Of a stretch of 5,687 bases of DNA, positions 1-5,687 are shown piece by piece (position 1 is the first letter of the stretch; each line of letters begins with the position of its first letter). The translations under genes and the position numbers were made by a program. The DNA lies in NCBI GenBank assembly GCA_017483425.1, contig JAFUWM010000176.1, positions 1 through 5,687 of the forward strand, read 5' to 3'. Under the pieces are notes generated by a model. It was not told the DNA's origin. It was given only the letters and a program-made list of their open reading frames with translations, and ran no database searches. The stretch is from Lachnospiraceae bacterium (GTDB lineage: Bacteria; Bacillota; Clostridia; Lachnospirales; Lachnospiraceae).

Positions 1-2
1 AT

Positions 3-623
3 TCCCACGGCGTGGAAACGGCTGTAGATACTCTGTCATATGACGAGGTAGAGATAAGAAGAGCCGCAGTCAAGGCGTTTGATATTGCCATGAAGAGAAA
101 TAAGAAAGTGACGCTTGTGGATAAGGCAAATGTCCTTGATTCTTCAAGGCTTTGGAGAAAGGTAACGGCAAAGGTTGCCGAAGGGTATCCTGACGTAAGC
201 TATGACACAATGCTCGTAGATAACTGCGCGATGCAGATAGTAAAGGATCCTGCTCAGTTTGACGTCGTACTTACCGAGAATATGTTCGGGGATATACTGT
301 CAGACGAGGCGGCAATGATCACAGGATCGATAGGGATGCTGCCGAGCGCTTCGCTGAATGATACCAAATTCGGACTTTATGAGCCCTCGGGCGGATCCGC
401 GCCGGATATAGCGGGTAAAAATATAGCGAATCCGATAGCAACGATCCTTTCTGCGGGTATGATGCTTCGCTACAGTCTGGATCAGGATGAAGCCGCGGAT
501 GCCATAGACGGGGCGGTAAGGCAGGTATTAAAGGACGGATACAGAACCGGAGACATCATGTCAGACGGCTGCAAAAAAGTTAACACTGATGAGATGGGAG
601 ATCTTATAAAGGAGAGGATATAA
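3..623 (+). CDS. leuB: 3-isopropylmalate dehydrogenase, C-terminal part (5' end outside window)
   Basis: LeuB oxidatively decarboxylates (2R,3S)-3-isopropylmalate to 2-oxoisocaproate with NAD+ in the cytoplasm, in leucine synthesis. The reading frame runs in from the left edge (S-H-G, then the GTG at 12), so the GTG is an internal valine codon and not a start. About 207 of the ~355-360 residues usual for the family are present. Visible family signatures are VDKANVL with the catalytic lysine (codon 123-125), the metal- and substrate-binding aspartates of LVDNCAMQ (219-221) and of FGDILSDE (291-293 and 303-305), MITGSIGMLPSAS, and the NAD-binding segment GSAPDIAGKNIANP (from about 393). The C-terminus ends in the usual TDEMGDLI. 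These residues distinguish it from isocitrate and tartrate dehydrogenase relatives reasonably well. No frameshift or lesion is seen. It is the first visible gene of a leuB-ilvD-ilvB operon, and its stop codon overlaps the ilvD start by one base. Confidence 0.95.
   Translation, partial: SHGVETAVDTLSYDEVEIRRAAVKAFDIAMKRNKKVTLVDKANVLDSSRLWRKVTAKVAEGYPDVSYDTMLVDNCAMQIVKDPAQFDVVLTENMFGDILSDEAAMITGSIGMLPSASLNDTKFGLYEPSGGSAPDIAGKNIANPIATILSAGMMLRYSLDQDEAADAIDGAVRQVLKDGYRTGDIMSDGCKKVNTDEMGDLIKERI
611..617 (+). promoter_or_regulatory. Ribosome binding site of ilvD, inside the leuB 3' end
   Basis: GGAGAGG is a strong Shine-Dalgarno match, five bases before the ATG at 623. It lies within the last codons of leuB, and stop and start share a base (TAATG). 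This supports translational coupling and fixes the ilvD start at 623. Confidence 0.8.
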
Positions 624-2284
624 TGTTAAGCGATAATGTCAAACTTGGAGATGAGCACGCACCGCACAGGAGTCTTTTTAATGCACTGGGCTTTACTAAA
701 GACGAGATGAAAAAGCCGATGGTCGGGATTGTCAGTTCATATAATGAGATCGTTCCCGGACATATGAATATTGACAAGATAGTGGAAGCCGTTAAGCTCG
801 GCGTGGCCGAGGCGGGAGGAATGCCGGTAGTATTCCCCGCGATAGCGGTATGTGACGGGATCGCAATGGGTCATATCTGTATGAAGTATTCGCTTTTCAC
901 TAGAGATCTGATCGCTGATTCGACAGAGTGTATGGCGAGGGCGCATCAGTTTGACGCTTTGGTCATGGTTCCTAACTGTGATAAGAATGTTCCGGGGCTT
1001 TTGATGGCTGCCGCAAGGGTTAACGTTCCTACCGTGTTTGTTTCGGGCGGCCCCATGCTCGCAGGTCATGTACATGGCAAAAAAACCTCGCTTTCATCTA
1101 TGTTTGAGGCAGTGGGAGCGAAAAAAGCCGGAACGATAGATGAGGAGGAATTAAGGTATTATGATGAGCATACCTGTCCCACCTGCGGTTCATGCTCAGG
1201 CATGTACACGGCAAATTCCATGAACTGTCTCACGGAAGCCATAGGAATGGGGCTTCGCGGCAACGGCACGATACCCGCGGTTTACTCCGAGAGACTCAGG
1301 CTTGCAAAGATGGCGGGCTACGCTGTGATGGAAATGCTTGAAAAGAATATCAGACCCAGAGATATCATGACGAAGGAAGCGTTCATGAATGCGCTTACCG
1401 TTGATATGGCGCTGGGCTGCTCTACAAATACTATGCTGCATCTCCCGGCTATAGCCCATGAGGCAGGGATTGAGCTTGACATGGAGATCGCGAACGAGGT
1501 ATCCGACAGGACACCGAACCTTTGTCATCTGGCGCCTGCGGGACATACCTATATGGAGGATTTAAACGAAGCTGGCGGAGTTTATGCCGTGATGAACGAG
1601 CTTTCAAAAAAGAACCTCCTGAATCTTGACTGCATGACGGTTACGGGACATACGGTCGGAGAAAATATCGCTCCCGTGAAAAACAGGAATACAGAGGTCA
1701 TCCGTCCGGTGGAGGATCCTTTCATGAACGAGGGCGGCATAGCCGTATTGAAAGGAAATATCGCTCCCGATACTGGCATAGTAAAGCGCTCGGCAGTTGC
1801 TCCGGAAATGATGGTGCATGAGGGGCCTGCGAGGGTATTTGACTGTGAGGAGGACGCGATAAAAGCGATATACGGCGGGGAAATCCATGCAGGGGATGTA
1901 GTGGTCATAAGATATGAGGGACCTAAGGGCGGACCCGGCATGAGAGAGATGCTTAATCCTACGTCAGCCATAGCCGGAATGGGGCTCGGAGAGTCGGTTG
2001 CGCTCATAACTGACGGCAGATTTTCCGGCGCTTCAAGAGGGGCTTCAATAGGTCATGTCTCACCCGAAGCCGCGGTGGGCGGACCCATAGCTTTGATAGA
2101 AGAGGGAGATATCATAAAAGTCGATATTCCCAATAATGCGCTGAATGTAGACGTATCCGATGAGGTTCTTGCAGAGCGCAGGAAGAACTGGAGCCCCAGG
2201 GAGCCAAAGGTCAAGGACGGCTATCTGGCAAGGTATGAAAAGATGGTAACAAGCGGAAACCGCGGGGCGATTCTTGAAATATGA
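623..2284 (+). CDS. ilvD: Dihydroxy-acid dehydratase (IlvD/Edd family)
   Basis: IlvD dehydrates 2,3-dihydroxy-isovalerate and 2,3-dihydroxy-3-methylvalerate to the 2-keto acids, the third common step of valine and isoleucine synthesis, in the cytoplasm. The 553-residue product is full length for the shorter clostridial form (E. coli IlvD is ~616). Visible family signatures are the Fe-S cysteines C119 (NCDKNVPG) and C191 (CPTCGSCSGMYTANSM), the Mg-site candidates D78, D120, K121 and E442 (GGPGMRE), and the catalytic-type serine S468 in DGRFSGASRG, followed by IGHVSPEA. The position that carries the first cysteine in [2Fe-2S] enzymes is glycine here (G46, EIVPGHMN), as in the E. coli enzyme, so an oxygen-sensitive [4Fe-4S] cluster is inferred. 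The start at 623 is set by a strong ribosome binding site and the one-base overlap with leuB. The sugar-acid dehydratase Edd is a relative, but the operon context and motifs favour IlvD. Confidence 0.96.
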   Translation: MLSDNVKLGDEHAPHRSLFNALGFTKDEMKKPMVGIVSSYNEIVPGHMNIDKIVEAVKLGVAEAGGMPVVFPAIAVCDGIAMGHICMKYSLFTRDLIADSTECMARAHQFDALVMVPNCDKNVPGLLMAAARVNVPTVFVSGGPMLAGHVHGKKTSLSSMFEAVGAKKAGTIDEEELRYYDEHTCPTCGSCSGMYTANSMNCLTEAIGMGLRGNGTIPAVYSERLRLAKMAGYAVMEMLEKNIRPRDIMTKEAFMNALTVDMALGCSTNTMLHLPAIAHEAGIELDMEIANEVSDRTPNLCHLAPAGHTYMEDLNEAGGVYAVMNELSKKNLLNLDCMTVTGHTVGENIAPVKNRNTEVIRPVEDPFMNEGGIAVLKGNIAPDTGIVKRSAVAPEMMVHEGPARVFDCEEDAIKAIYGGEIHAGDVVVIRYEGPKGGPGMREMLNPTSAIAGMGLGESVALITDGRFSGASRGASIGHVSPEAAVGGPIALIEEGDIIKVDIPNNALNVDVSDEVLAERRKNWSPREPKVKDGYLARYEKMVTSGNRGAILEI

Positions 2285-2324
2285 TAATGGCTTGATTTCA
2301 GGGATGGGATGTTATTTAAGCTTG

Positions 2325-2330
2325 AAAGGA
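2325..2330 (+). promoter_or_regulatory. Ribosome binding site deciding the ilvB start
   Basis: AAAGGA lies eight bases before the ATG at 2339, a good spacing. The alternative ATG at 2309 has only a weak GGG-containing match ahead of it and would add ten residues (MLFKLERNLD) not typical of the family, whose N-terminus normally begins close to the LNGSEIVVE segment. Confidence 0.65.
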
Positions 2331-2338
2331 ATTTAGAT

Positions 2339-4015
2339 ATGATACTGAATGGTTCCGAAATCGTTGTTGAAGTATTGAAAGAAGAGGGCGTGGATACCAT
2401 ATTCGGTTATCCGGGAGGCTCAATATTAAATATTTATGATGAGCTGTATAAGCACAGGGATGAGATAAGGCATGTGCTTACATCTCATGAGCAGGGTGCC
2501 AGTCATGCGGCGGACGGATACGCAAGGTCAACGGGCAAGGTCGGCGTTTGTATGGCGACCTCGGGTCCCGGTGCTACAAATCTTGTAACCGGGATAGCCA
2601 CGGCATATATGGATTCGGTTCCCATGGTCGCGATAACCGCTAATGTGGGCTTGAATCTGCTCGGAAAGGATACATTCCAGGAGGTTGATATCGTCGGGAT
2701 CACTATGCCTATCACAAAGCATGGATTTATCGTAAAGGATGTAAAGGATCTTGCTGATACGCTGCGGAGAGCCTTTAAGATAGCCCGCTCGGGAAGACCT
2801 GGACCTGTTGTAGTAGATATCACGAAGAACGCAACATCCGATACCTGCGAGTTTACTTCAAAAACTCCCGTGACCCCGGACAGGAAGAAGTTTGATCATT
2901 ATACAAAGGAAGATCTGCAAAAGGTCGCAGATATGATAAATGCCTCGGAAAGACCGTTCCTCTATGTAGGAGGAGGAGCAGTAATATCGGGAGCATCGGA
3001 TGAGGTAAGGGAGATCATAAGGAAGATCGACAGTCCTGCCTGCGATTCACTGCTCGGAAAGGGAGCCGTGGACGCAAATGATCCTCATTACACCGGAATG
3101 ATAGGCATGCACGGGACAAAGGCTTCCAATAAGGGAGTCAGCGACTGTGATATGCTGCTGACCCTGGGAGCGAGGTTCTCTGACAGAGTCACGGGAAACG
3201 TAAATACATTTGCGTCCAAGGCGAATATCATACATATAGATATAGATGACGCGGAGATAAATAAAAATGTCTCGACCGACGCGCATATAGTAGGAGATAT
3301 GAAGGATGTACTGCAGGATCTTATCCCCATGCTTGAGGAAAAAAAGCACGATGACTGGATGAAGGTCATAGAGGGATATAAGAAGGAATTCCCTATGACT
3401 TATCCGAAGGACAGGCTTACCTGCCAGTATGTGATAGAGAGGCTTGATGCCCTGACCTCTTCTAATGCGATAGTGTCCACGGATGTAGGACAGCATCAGA
3501 TGTGGACTGCGCAGTTTTATAAGTTTAAGAATCCGAGGCAGTTACTTACCTCAGGCGGACTTGGCACCATGGGATACGGACTGGGCGCCTGCATAGGAGC
3601 AAAGGTAGCGAATCCTGACCGAACCTGCGTGAATATAGCGGGTGATGGATGTTTCCGCATGAATATGAACGAACTGATGACCGCAAGCAGAAATAAGCTT
3701 CCCATAGTTGAGATAGTGATCGACAACAGAGTCCTCGGAATGGTGCGCCAGTGGCAGACCTTATTCTACGGAAAGAGGTATTCCAACACGATAATCGAGG
3801 ACGAGACTGATTACTGCAAGGCGGCGGAGGCGATGGGATGCTCAGCCTATCGTATAGAAAGCTGTGATGAGGTCGATGATATATTAAAGAAAGCTCTTGC
3901 GTCCAAGGACAAGCCTGTACTGATTGATGTCGTTATCCACGAGGACGACAAGGTATTTCCGATGGTGTCACCCGGCGGAGCTATAGCTGATGCTTTTGAT
4001 GAGAATGATTTGTGA
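2339..4015 (+). CDS. ilvB: Acetolactate synthase, catalytic (large) subunit
   Basis: This thiamine-diphosphate enzyme condenses two pyruvates to 2-acetolactate, or pyruvate with 2-oxobutyrate to 2-aceto-2-hydroxybutyrate, the first common step of valine and isoleucine synthesis. With the start at 2339 the product is 558 residues, a normal length. Domain order is typical: N-terminal Pyr domain (about 1-165) with FGYPGGSILNIYD and the catalytic glutamate E51 in SHEQGA; central FAD/Rossmann-like domain (about 190-330) with LTLGARFSDRVTG; C-terminal ThDP domain (about 370-540) with the GDG metal motif at 435-437, DNRVLGMVRQWQ at 462-473 and the closing PMVSPGGA. The RQWQ and PGGA signatures favour a biosynthetic acetohydroxyacid synthase over catabolic AlsS, pyruvate oxidase or glyoxylate carboligase. 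It follows ilvD after a 54-base gap with no clear promoter or terminator, so it is probably co-transcribed. No ilvN regulatory subunit follows; the next gene is convergent. Confidence 0.95.
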   Translation: MILNGSEIVVEVLKEEGVDTIFGYPGGSILNIYDELYKHRDEIRHVLTSHEQGASHAADGYARSTGKVGVCMATSGPGATNLVTGIATAYMDSVPMVAITANVGLNLLGKDTFQEVDIVGITMPITKHGFIVKDVKDLADTLRRAFKIARSGRPGPVVVDITKNATSDTCEFTSKTPVTPDRKKFDHYTKEDLQKVADMINASERPFLYVGGGAVISGASDEVREIIRKIDSPACDSLLGKGAVDANDPHYTGMIGMHGTKASNKGVSDCDMLLTLGARFSDRVTGNVNTFASKANIIHIDIDDAEINKNVSTDAHIVGDMKDVLQDLIPMLEEKKHDDWMKVIEGYKKEFPMTYPKDRLTCQYVIERLDALTSSNAIVSTDVGQHQMWTAQFYKFKNPRQLLTSGGLGTMGYGLGACIGAKVANPDRTCVNIAGDGCFRMNMNELMTASRNKLPIVEIVIDNRVLGMVRQWQTLFYGKRYSNTIIEDETDYCKAAEAMGCSAYRIESCDEVDDILKKALASKDKPVLIDVVIHEDDKVFPMVSPGGAIADAFDENDL

Positions 4016-4039
4016 GTTTTTTCTATTTAAGAGTTATGG

Positions 4040-5005
4040 TTAAAAAAGTTTTCTTATAATGTCCGGCAGGCAGGATAGTATGCGTTCTTTGATTTTAGGC
4101 TGTATATATGCTTCGTTGAGTTTTGATTTGTTGTATGCCAAAAATGAGCCGTTGGTTTTTTCTATTAACAGATTAGTGAAGAATCGCTCCCAACTGAAGA
4201 AGCTTTCGCTGTCGATATAATCGTGGGGATGGCGGAGTATTTCGTTTACATCCCTGTCGTTCAATATATTCGAAGAAAGTAAAAGCCATTCAAAAGATTC
4301 CGGCAGGTACAGGAGAACTTTTTGTCCGTTTTCAATAAGACGCATGACGGACTCCATCTGTGAGCCAAACGCAGCTCCATCTGCTATCACAAGAACAGGG
4401 TCTTCACTGTGATCTTTAAGTAAACGGGGGATGTTTGACTTTCCACCGGCACTCTTGCATCGAATATCTTGCGCACAGGTTTTGGCAAAAAAATCGTAGC
4501 CGGCATTTGAGTCTTCTGTATAGATATTTTTTATTTCATCCGTAAGGGATGCGATATCTCCATATAGCCTGTAGAACTCATTATATGTTTGCTTCATGCC
4601 CTTATATTTTCCCGCGGAACGGATGCCATATATTTCCCCGGTGCTATAGGGAAGATTATCAAGGTTCTGGCGGGTTATTATAACGAAATATCCGTCTGAA
4701 TTCTTTACCATGTCCGCGAATTCATCAGACGCAACAAACGCCTGGCCCTCTTCAATGAAAAAAATGCAGCCCTTAAGCCTTGCGATCTCACTCTTCCAGT
4801 TGTTTGAATAAATGACATTTATTTCCGTATCACATCTGACCTCTATTCCGCTTGATATTCCGTTCTGTTGGAATGATTCAAGCATAGAAACAAGCTGGGT
4901 TTTACCTGTCGCACTATCGCCTCGTATTATAGTGATATTTCGTCTTATATCGAATTCATACCGGACGACATTATTTTGTACGATTATATGATGTATTCCC
5001 TTCAT
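4040..5005 (-). CDS. P-loop ATPase of unknown function, paired with a DUF4869-like protein
   Basis: The cellular role is unknown. The 321-residue product has a short N-terminal beta region leading into a clear Walker A motif, GDSATGKT (29-36), which predicts nucleotide binding. A hydrophobic strand ending in two acidic residues, CIFFIEEG (80-87), looks like a Walker B with Glu in place of the usual Asp. YFVIITR (106-112) resembles a sensor-type strand. No ABC signature, signal peptide or membrane segment is seen. The C-terminal third carries a second alpha/beta unit with VLVIADGAAFG (204-214) and LLYLPESFEWLLL (231-243), vaguely like a TOPRIM or Rossmann core but without a recognisable catalytic set. 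I recall such proteins being labelled 'translation initiation factor 2' in some clostridial genomes, but nothing IF-2-like (no GTPase G motifs, no IF-2 domains) is visible. The start at 5005 overlaps the stop of the upstream gene as ATGA, with a weak GGAAAAG four bases before it, so translation is probably coupled. Confidence 0.85.
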   Translation of the reverse strand: MKGIHHIIVQNNVVRYEFDIRRNITIIRGDSATGKTQLVSMLESFQQNGISSGIEVRCDTEINVIYSNNWKSEIARLKGCIFFIEEGQAFVASDEFADMVKNSDGYFVIITRQNLDNLPYSTGEIYGIRSAGKYKGMKQTYNEFYRLYGDIASLTDEIKNIYTEDSNAGYDFFAKTCAQDIRCKSAGGKSNIPRLLKDHSEDPVLVIADGAAFGSQMESVMRLIENGQKVLLYLPESFEWLLLSSNILNDRDVNEILRHPHDYIDSESFFSWERFFTNLLIEKTNGSFLAYNKSKLNEAYIQPKIKERILSCLPDIIRKLF

Positions 5006-5463
5006 ATAGCTTTTCCGTTATCATGCAGGGCTTCATCTGCAGCGAATATATAATCATTATAGCTGTCTAACATTTTTCCGTTATTAAGTATCTTTGCCTT
5101 AAAGGGCAGATCCTTAAAGCTCATAATATTATGCAGAGTGACTGTGAGTTCCTTGCTTTCAGCGATTTTTAAAATCCATTTTGCGCAGTTATCGCCGCAG
5201 GCTGATGCATTAAAGATCTTTTCGCTTTCGTCAAATGCCATGAGCATCAGGGCTTTCACTCCACCAGACAGCCTTTCGGGAGAGATGGGACCCAACACAG
5301 GACTCTGGATCAGGTTAGGGCCAACCACCTCTGATTTATCTATATCATGGATCATTTCTTTTGATAATGCATTAATAAGCCATTCCGGTTCATGTCTGTT
5401 ATCAAAATAGACCGATGGATTGAATATTTCATTTTCAGTGCTTCCGAAATATATATTCAGCAT
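5002..5463 (-). CDS. DUF4869-like small protein, partner of the downstream ATPase
   Basis: The function is unknown. The 153-residue protein matches my memory of the DUF4869 family: a start in the style MLNIYFG, a SEVVGPNLIQSPVLGPISP segment (44-62), LSGGVKALMLM (65-75), and the strongest block FNASACGDNCAKWILKIA (84-101) with two cysteines, C89 and C93, four residues apart. It is soluble in appearance, with no signal peptide, membrane helix or known catalytic triad. SGGVK sits too isolated to be called a P-loop. It is the first gene of a two-gene unit: its TGA overlaps the ATPase ATG, so roughly matched production is expected. The ATG at 5463 is chosen because the family begins this way and no better start lies upstream, although the ribosome binding site there is weak. 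It could be a regulator, substrate or effector of the ATPase; the sequence alone does not decide. Confidence 0.8.
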   Translation of the reverse strand: MLNIYFGSTENEIFNPSVYFDNRHEPEWLINALSKEMIHDIDKSEVVGPNLIQSPVLGPISPERLSGGVKALMLMAFDESEKIFNASACGDNCAKWILKIAESKELTVTLHNIMSFKDLPFKAKILNNGKMLDSYNDYIFAADEALHDNGKAI

Positions 5464-5523
5464 ATTGCTATCTGCCGCTTTTCTTAAAATCGCCCTGATG
5501 TGGGGCTTCAGTTGCTATTAGTC

Positions 5524-5532
5524 ATTCTATCA
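5524..5532 (-). promoter_or_regulatory. Possible extended -10 promoter of the DUF4869-like/ATPase unit
   Basis: On the - strand this reads TGATAGAAT, an extended -10 (TG, one base, TAGAAT). The expected -35 region is poor (near TGGTTT), which extended -10 promoters tolerate. Transcription would start near 5517 and give a leader of about 54 bases. The leader contains a short GCCC/GGGC inverted repeat (5492-5506, seven-base loop). No operator is recognised. Confidence 0.35.
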
Positions 5533-5563
5533 CAATTCCAATCATGAAACCACCTTACTAATC

Positions 5564-5680
5564 ATGGTAAACGAGAAACTGGTGCGCCCACCAGAGTATA
5601 TGGTTAAACAAAACTTGCTCACATTTAAGCAGGCAGTGGTGGAAAAGAGCTGGAAAAGAAAGCTGGAAATTGCGAAATAA
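5564..5680 (+). CDS. Unrecognised 38-codon ORF, doubtful; possible gene remnant
   Basis: An ATG-to-TAA frame encodes 38 residues, beginning MVNEKLVRPPEYMVKQ and ending in the Lys-rich WKRKLEIAK. The frame is open back to a TAG at 5519-5521. No ribosome binding site precedes the ATG. The reverse strand also stays open here in two frames, so the open frame alone is weak evidence. I recognise no family. It could be a small protein, the tail of a decayed mobile-element gene, or chance. It lies divergent to the DUF4869-like gene, about 100 bases from its start. Confidence 0.15.
   Translation: MVNEKLVRPPEYMVKQNLLTFKQAVVEKSWKRKLEIAK
5579..5594. repeat. Perfect 6-bp inverted repeat with 4-base spacer
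   Basis: CTGGTG and CACCAG flank CGCC, giving a GC-rich hairpin or a palindromic binding site. No T-run follows on either strand, so it is not an intrinsic terminator. It lies within the 38-codon + strand ORF and about 50 bases upstream of the presumed -10 of the - strand unit. An operator role is possible but unsupported. Confidence 0.4.
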
Positions 5681-5687
5681 TCTTGAG

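Noticed and set aside
12..14. GTG as a start codon for a short leuB-like gene
   Set aside because: The frame continues upstream to the window edge and the remaining protein is only the C-terminal part of LeuB, so this is an internal valine codon.
737..2007. Several 94-141 codon open frames on the - strand inside ilvD
   Set aside because: They lie wholly opposite a well-supported ilvD frame, resemble no family, and mirror its codon pattern.
2503..3726. Several 64-149 codon open frames on the - strand inside ilvB
   Set aside because: Opposite a clearly conserved ilvB frame; the products show no domain signatures and look like antisense shadows.
3979..3988. Ten-base palindrome AGCTATAGCT near the ilvB 3' end
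   Set aside because: It lies inside coding sequence in the conserved C-terminal region and is not followed by a T-run; chance is enough to explain it.
4016..4056. Possible intrinsic or bidirectional terminator between ilvB and the ATPase gene
   Set aside because: The only pairings are a T6/A6 match across about 20 bases and a TAAGA/TCTTA pair of five A/T-rich bases (4028-4032 with 4052-4056); neither makes a stable GC stem next to a T-run.
4040..5005. Translation initiation factor 2 as the ATPase product
   Set aside because: The protein has a Walker A but none of the G-domain NKxD motif, domain layout or length of IF-2.
5138..5410. 90-codon open frame on the + strand
   Set aside because: It is antisense to the DUF4869-like gene, which has family-like motifs; the + strand product has none.

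Overview
The window holds the 3' part of a branched-chain amino acid operon on the + strand: a 5'-truncated leuB, then ilvD, then ilvB. Convergent to it, on the - strand, lies a two-gene unit: a small DUF4869-like protein followed by a P-loop ATPase. The last ~220 bases hold the presumed promoter and leader of that unit plus unassigned sequence.

The organism is probably an anaerobic Clostridia member, most likely Lachnospiraceae (Butyrivibrio, Roseburia or Blautia relatives). This rests on remembered protein style, on AGA/AGG Arg and ATA Ile codon use, on the leuB-ilvD-ilvB order, and on recalling the DUF4869/ATPase pair mainly from this family. No search was run, so the placement is an inference.

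Layout: 3-623, C-terminal ~207 residues of 3-isopropylmalate dehydrogenase (leucine branch). 623-2284, dihydroxy-acid dehydratase, whose ATG shares one base with the leuB stop. 2339-4015, acetolactate synthase catalytic subunit, start chosen downstream of the longest possible one. 4016-4039, a 24-base convergent gap with no convincing terminator. 4040-5005 (-), the ATPase. 5002-5463 (-), the DUF4869-like gene, whose stop overlaps the ATPase start as ATGA. 5464-5687, probable promoter and leader, a small perfect inverted repeat, and an unrecognised 38-codon + strand ORF of doubtful reality.

IlvB and IlvD catalyse the first and third common steps of valine/isoleucine synthesis, and LeuB acts in the leucine branch from 2-ketoisovalerate. 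Neither ilvC nor the regulatory subunit ilvN lies between or directly after these genes. The - strand pair looks like an accessory module of unknown function. Its tight coupling suggests the two products act together, and it is the part of the window most worth following up.
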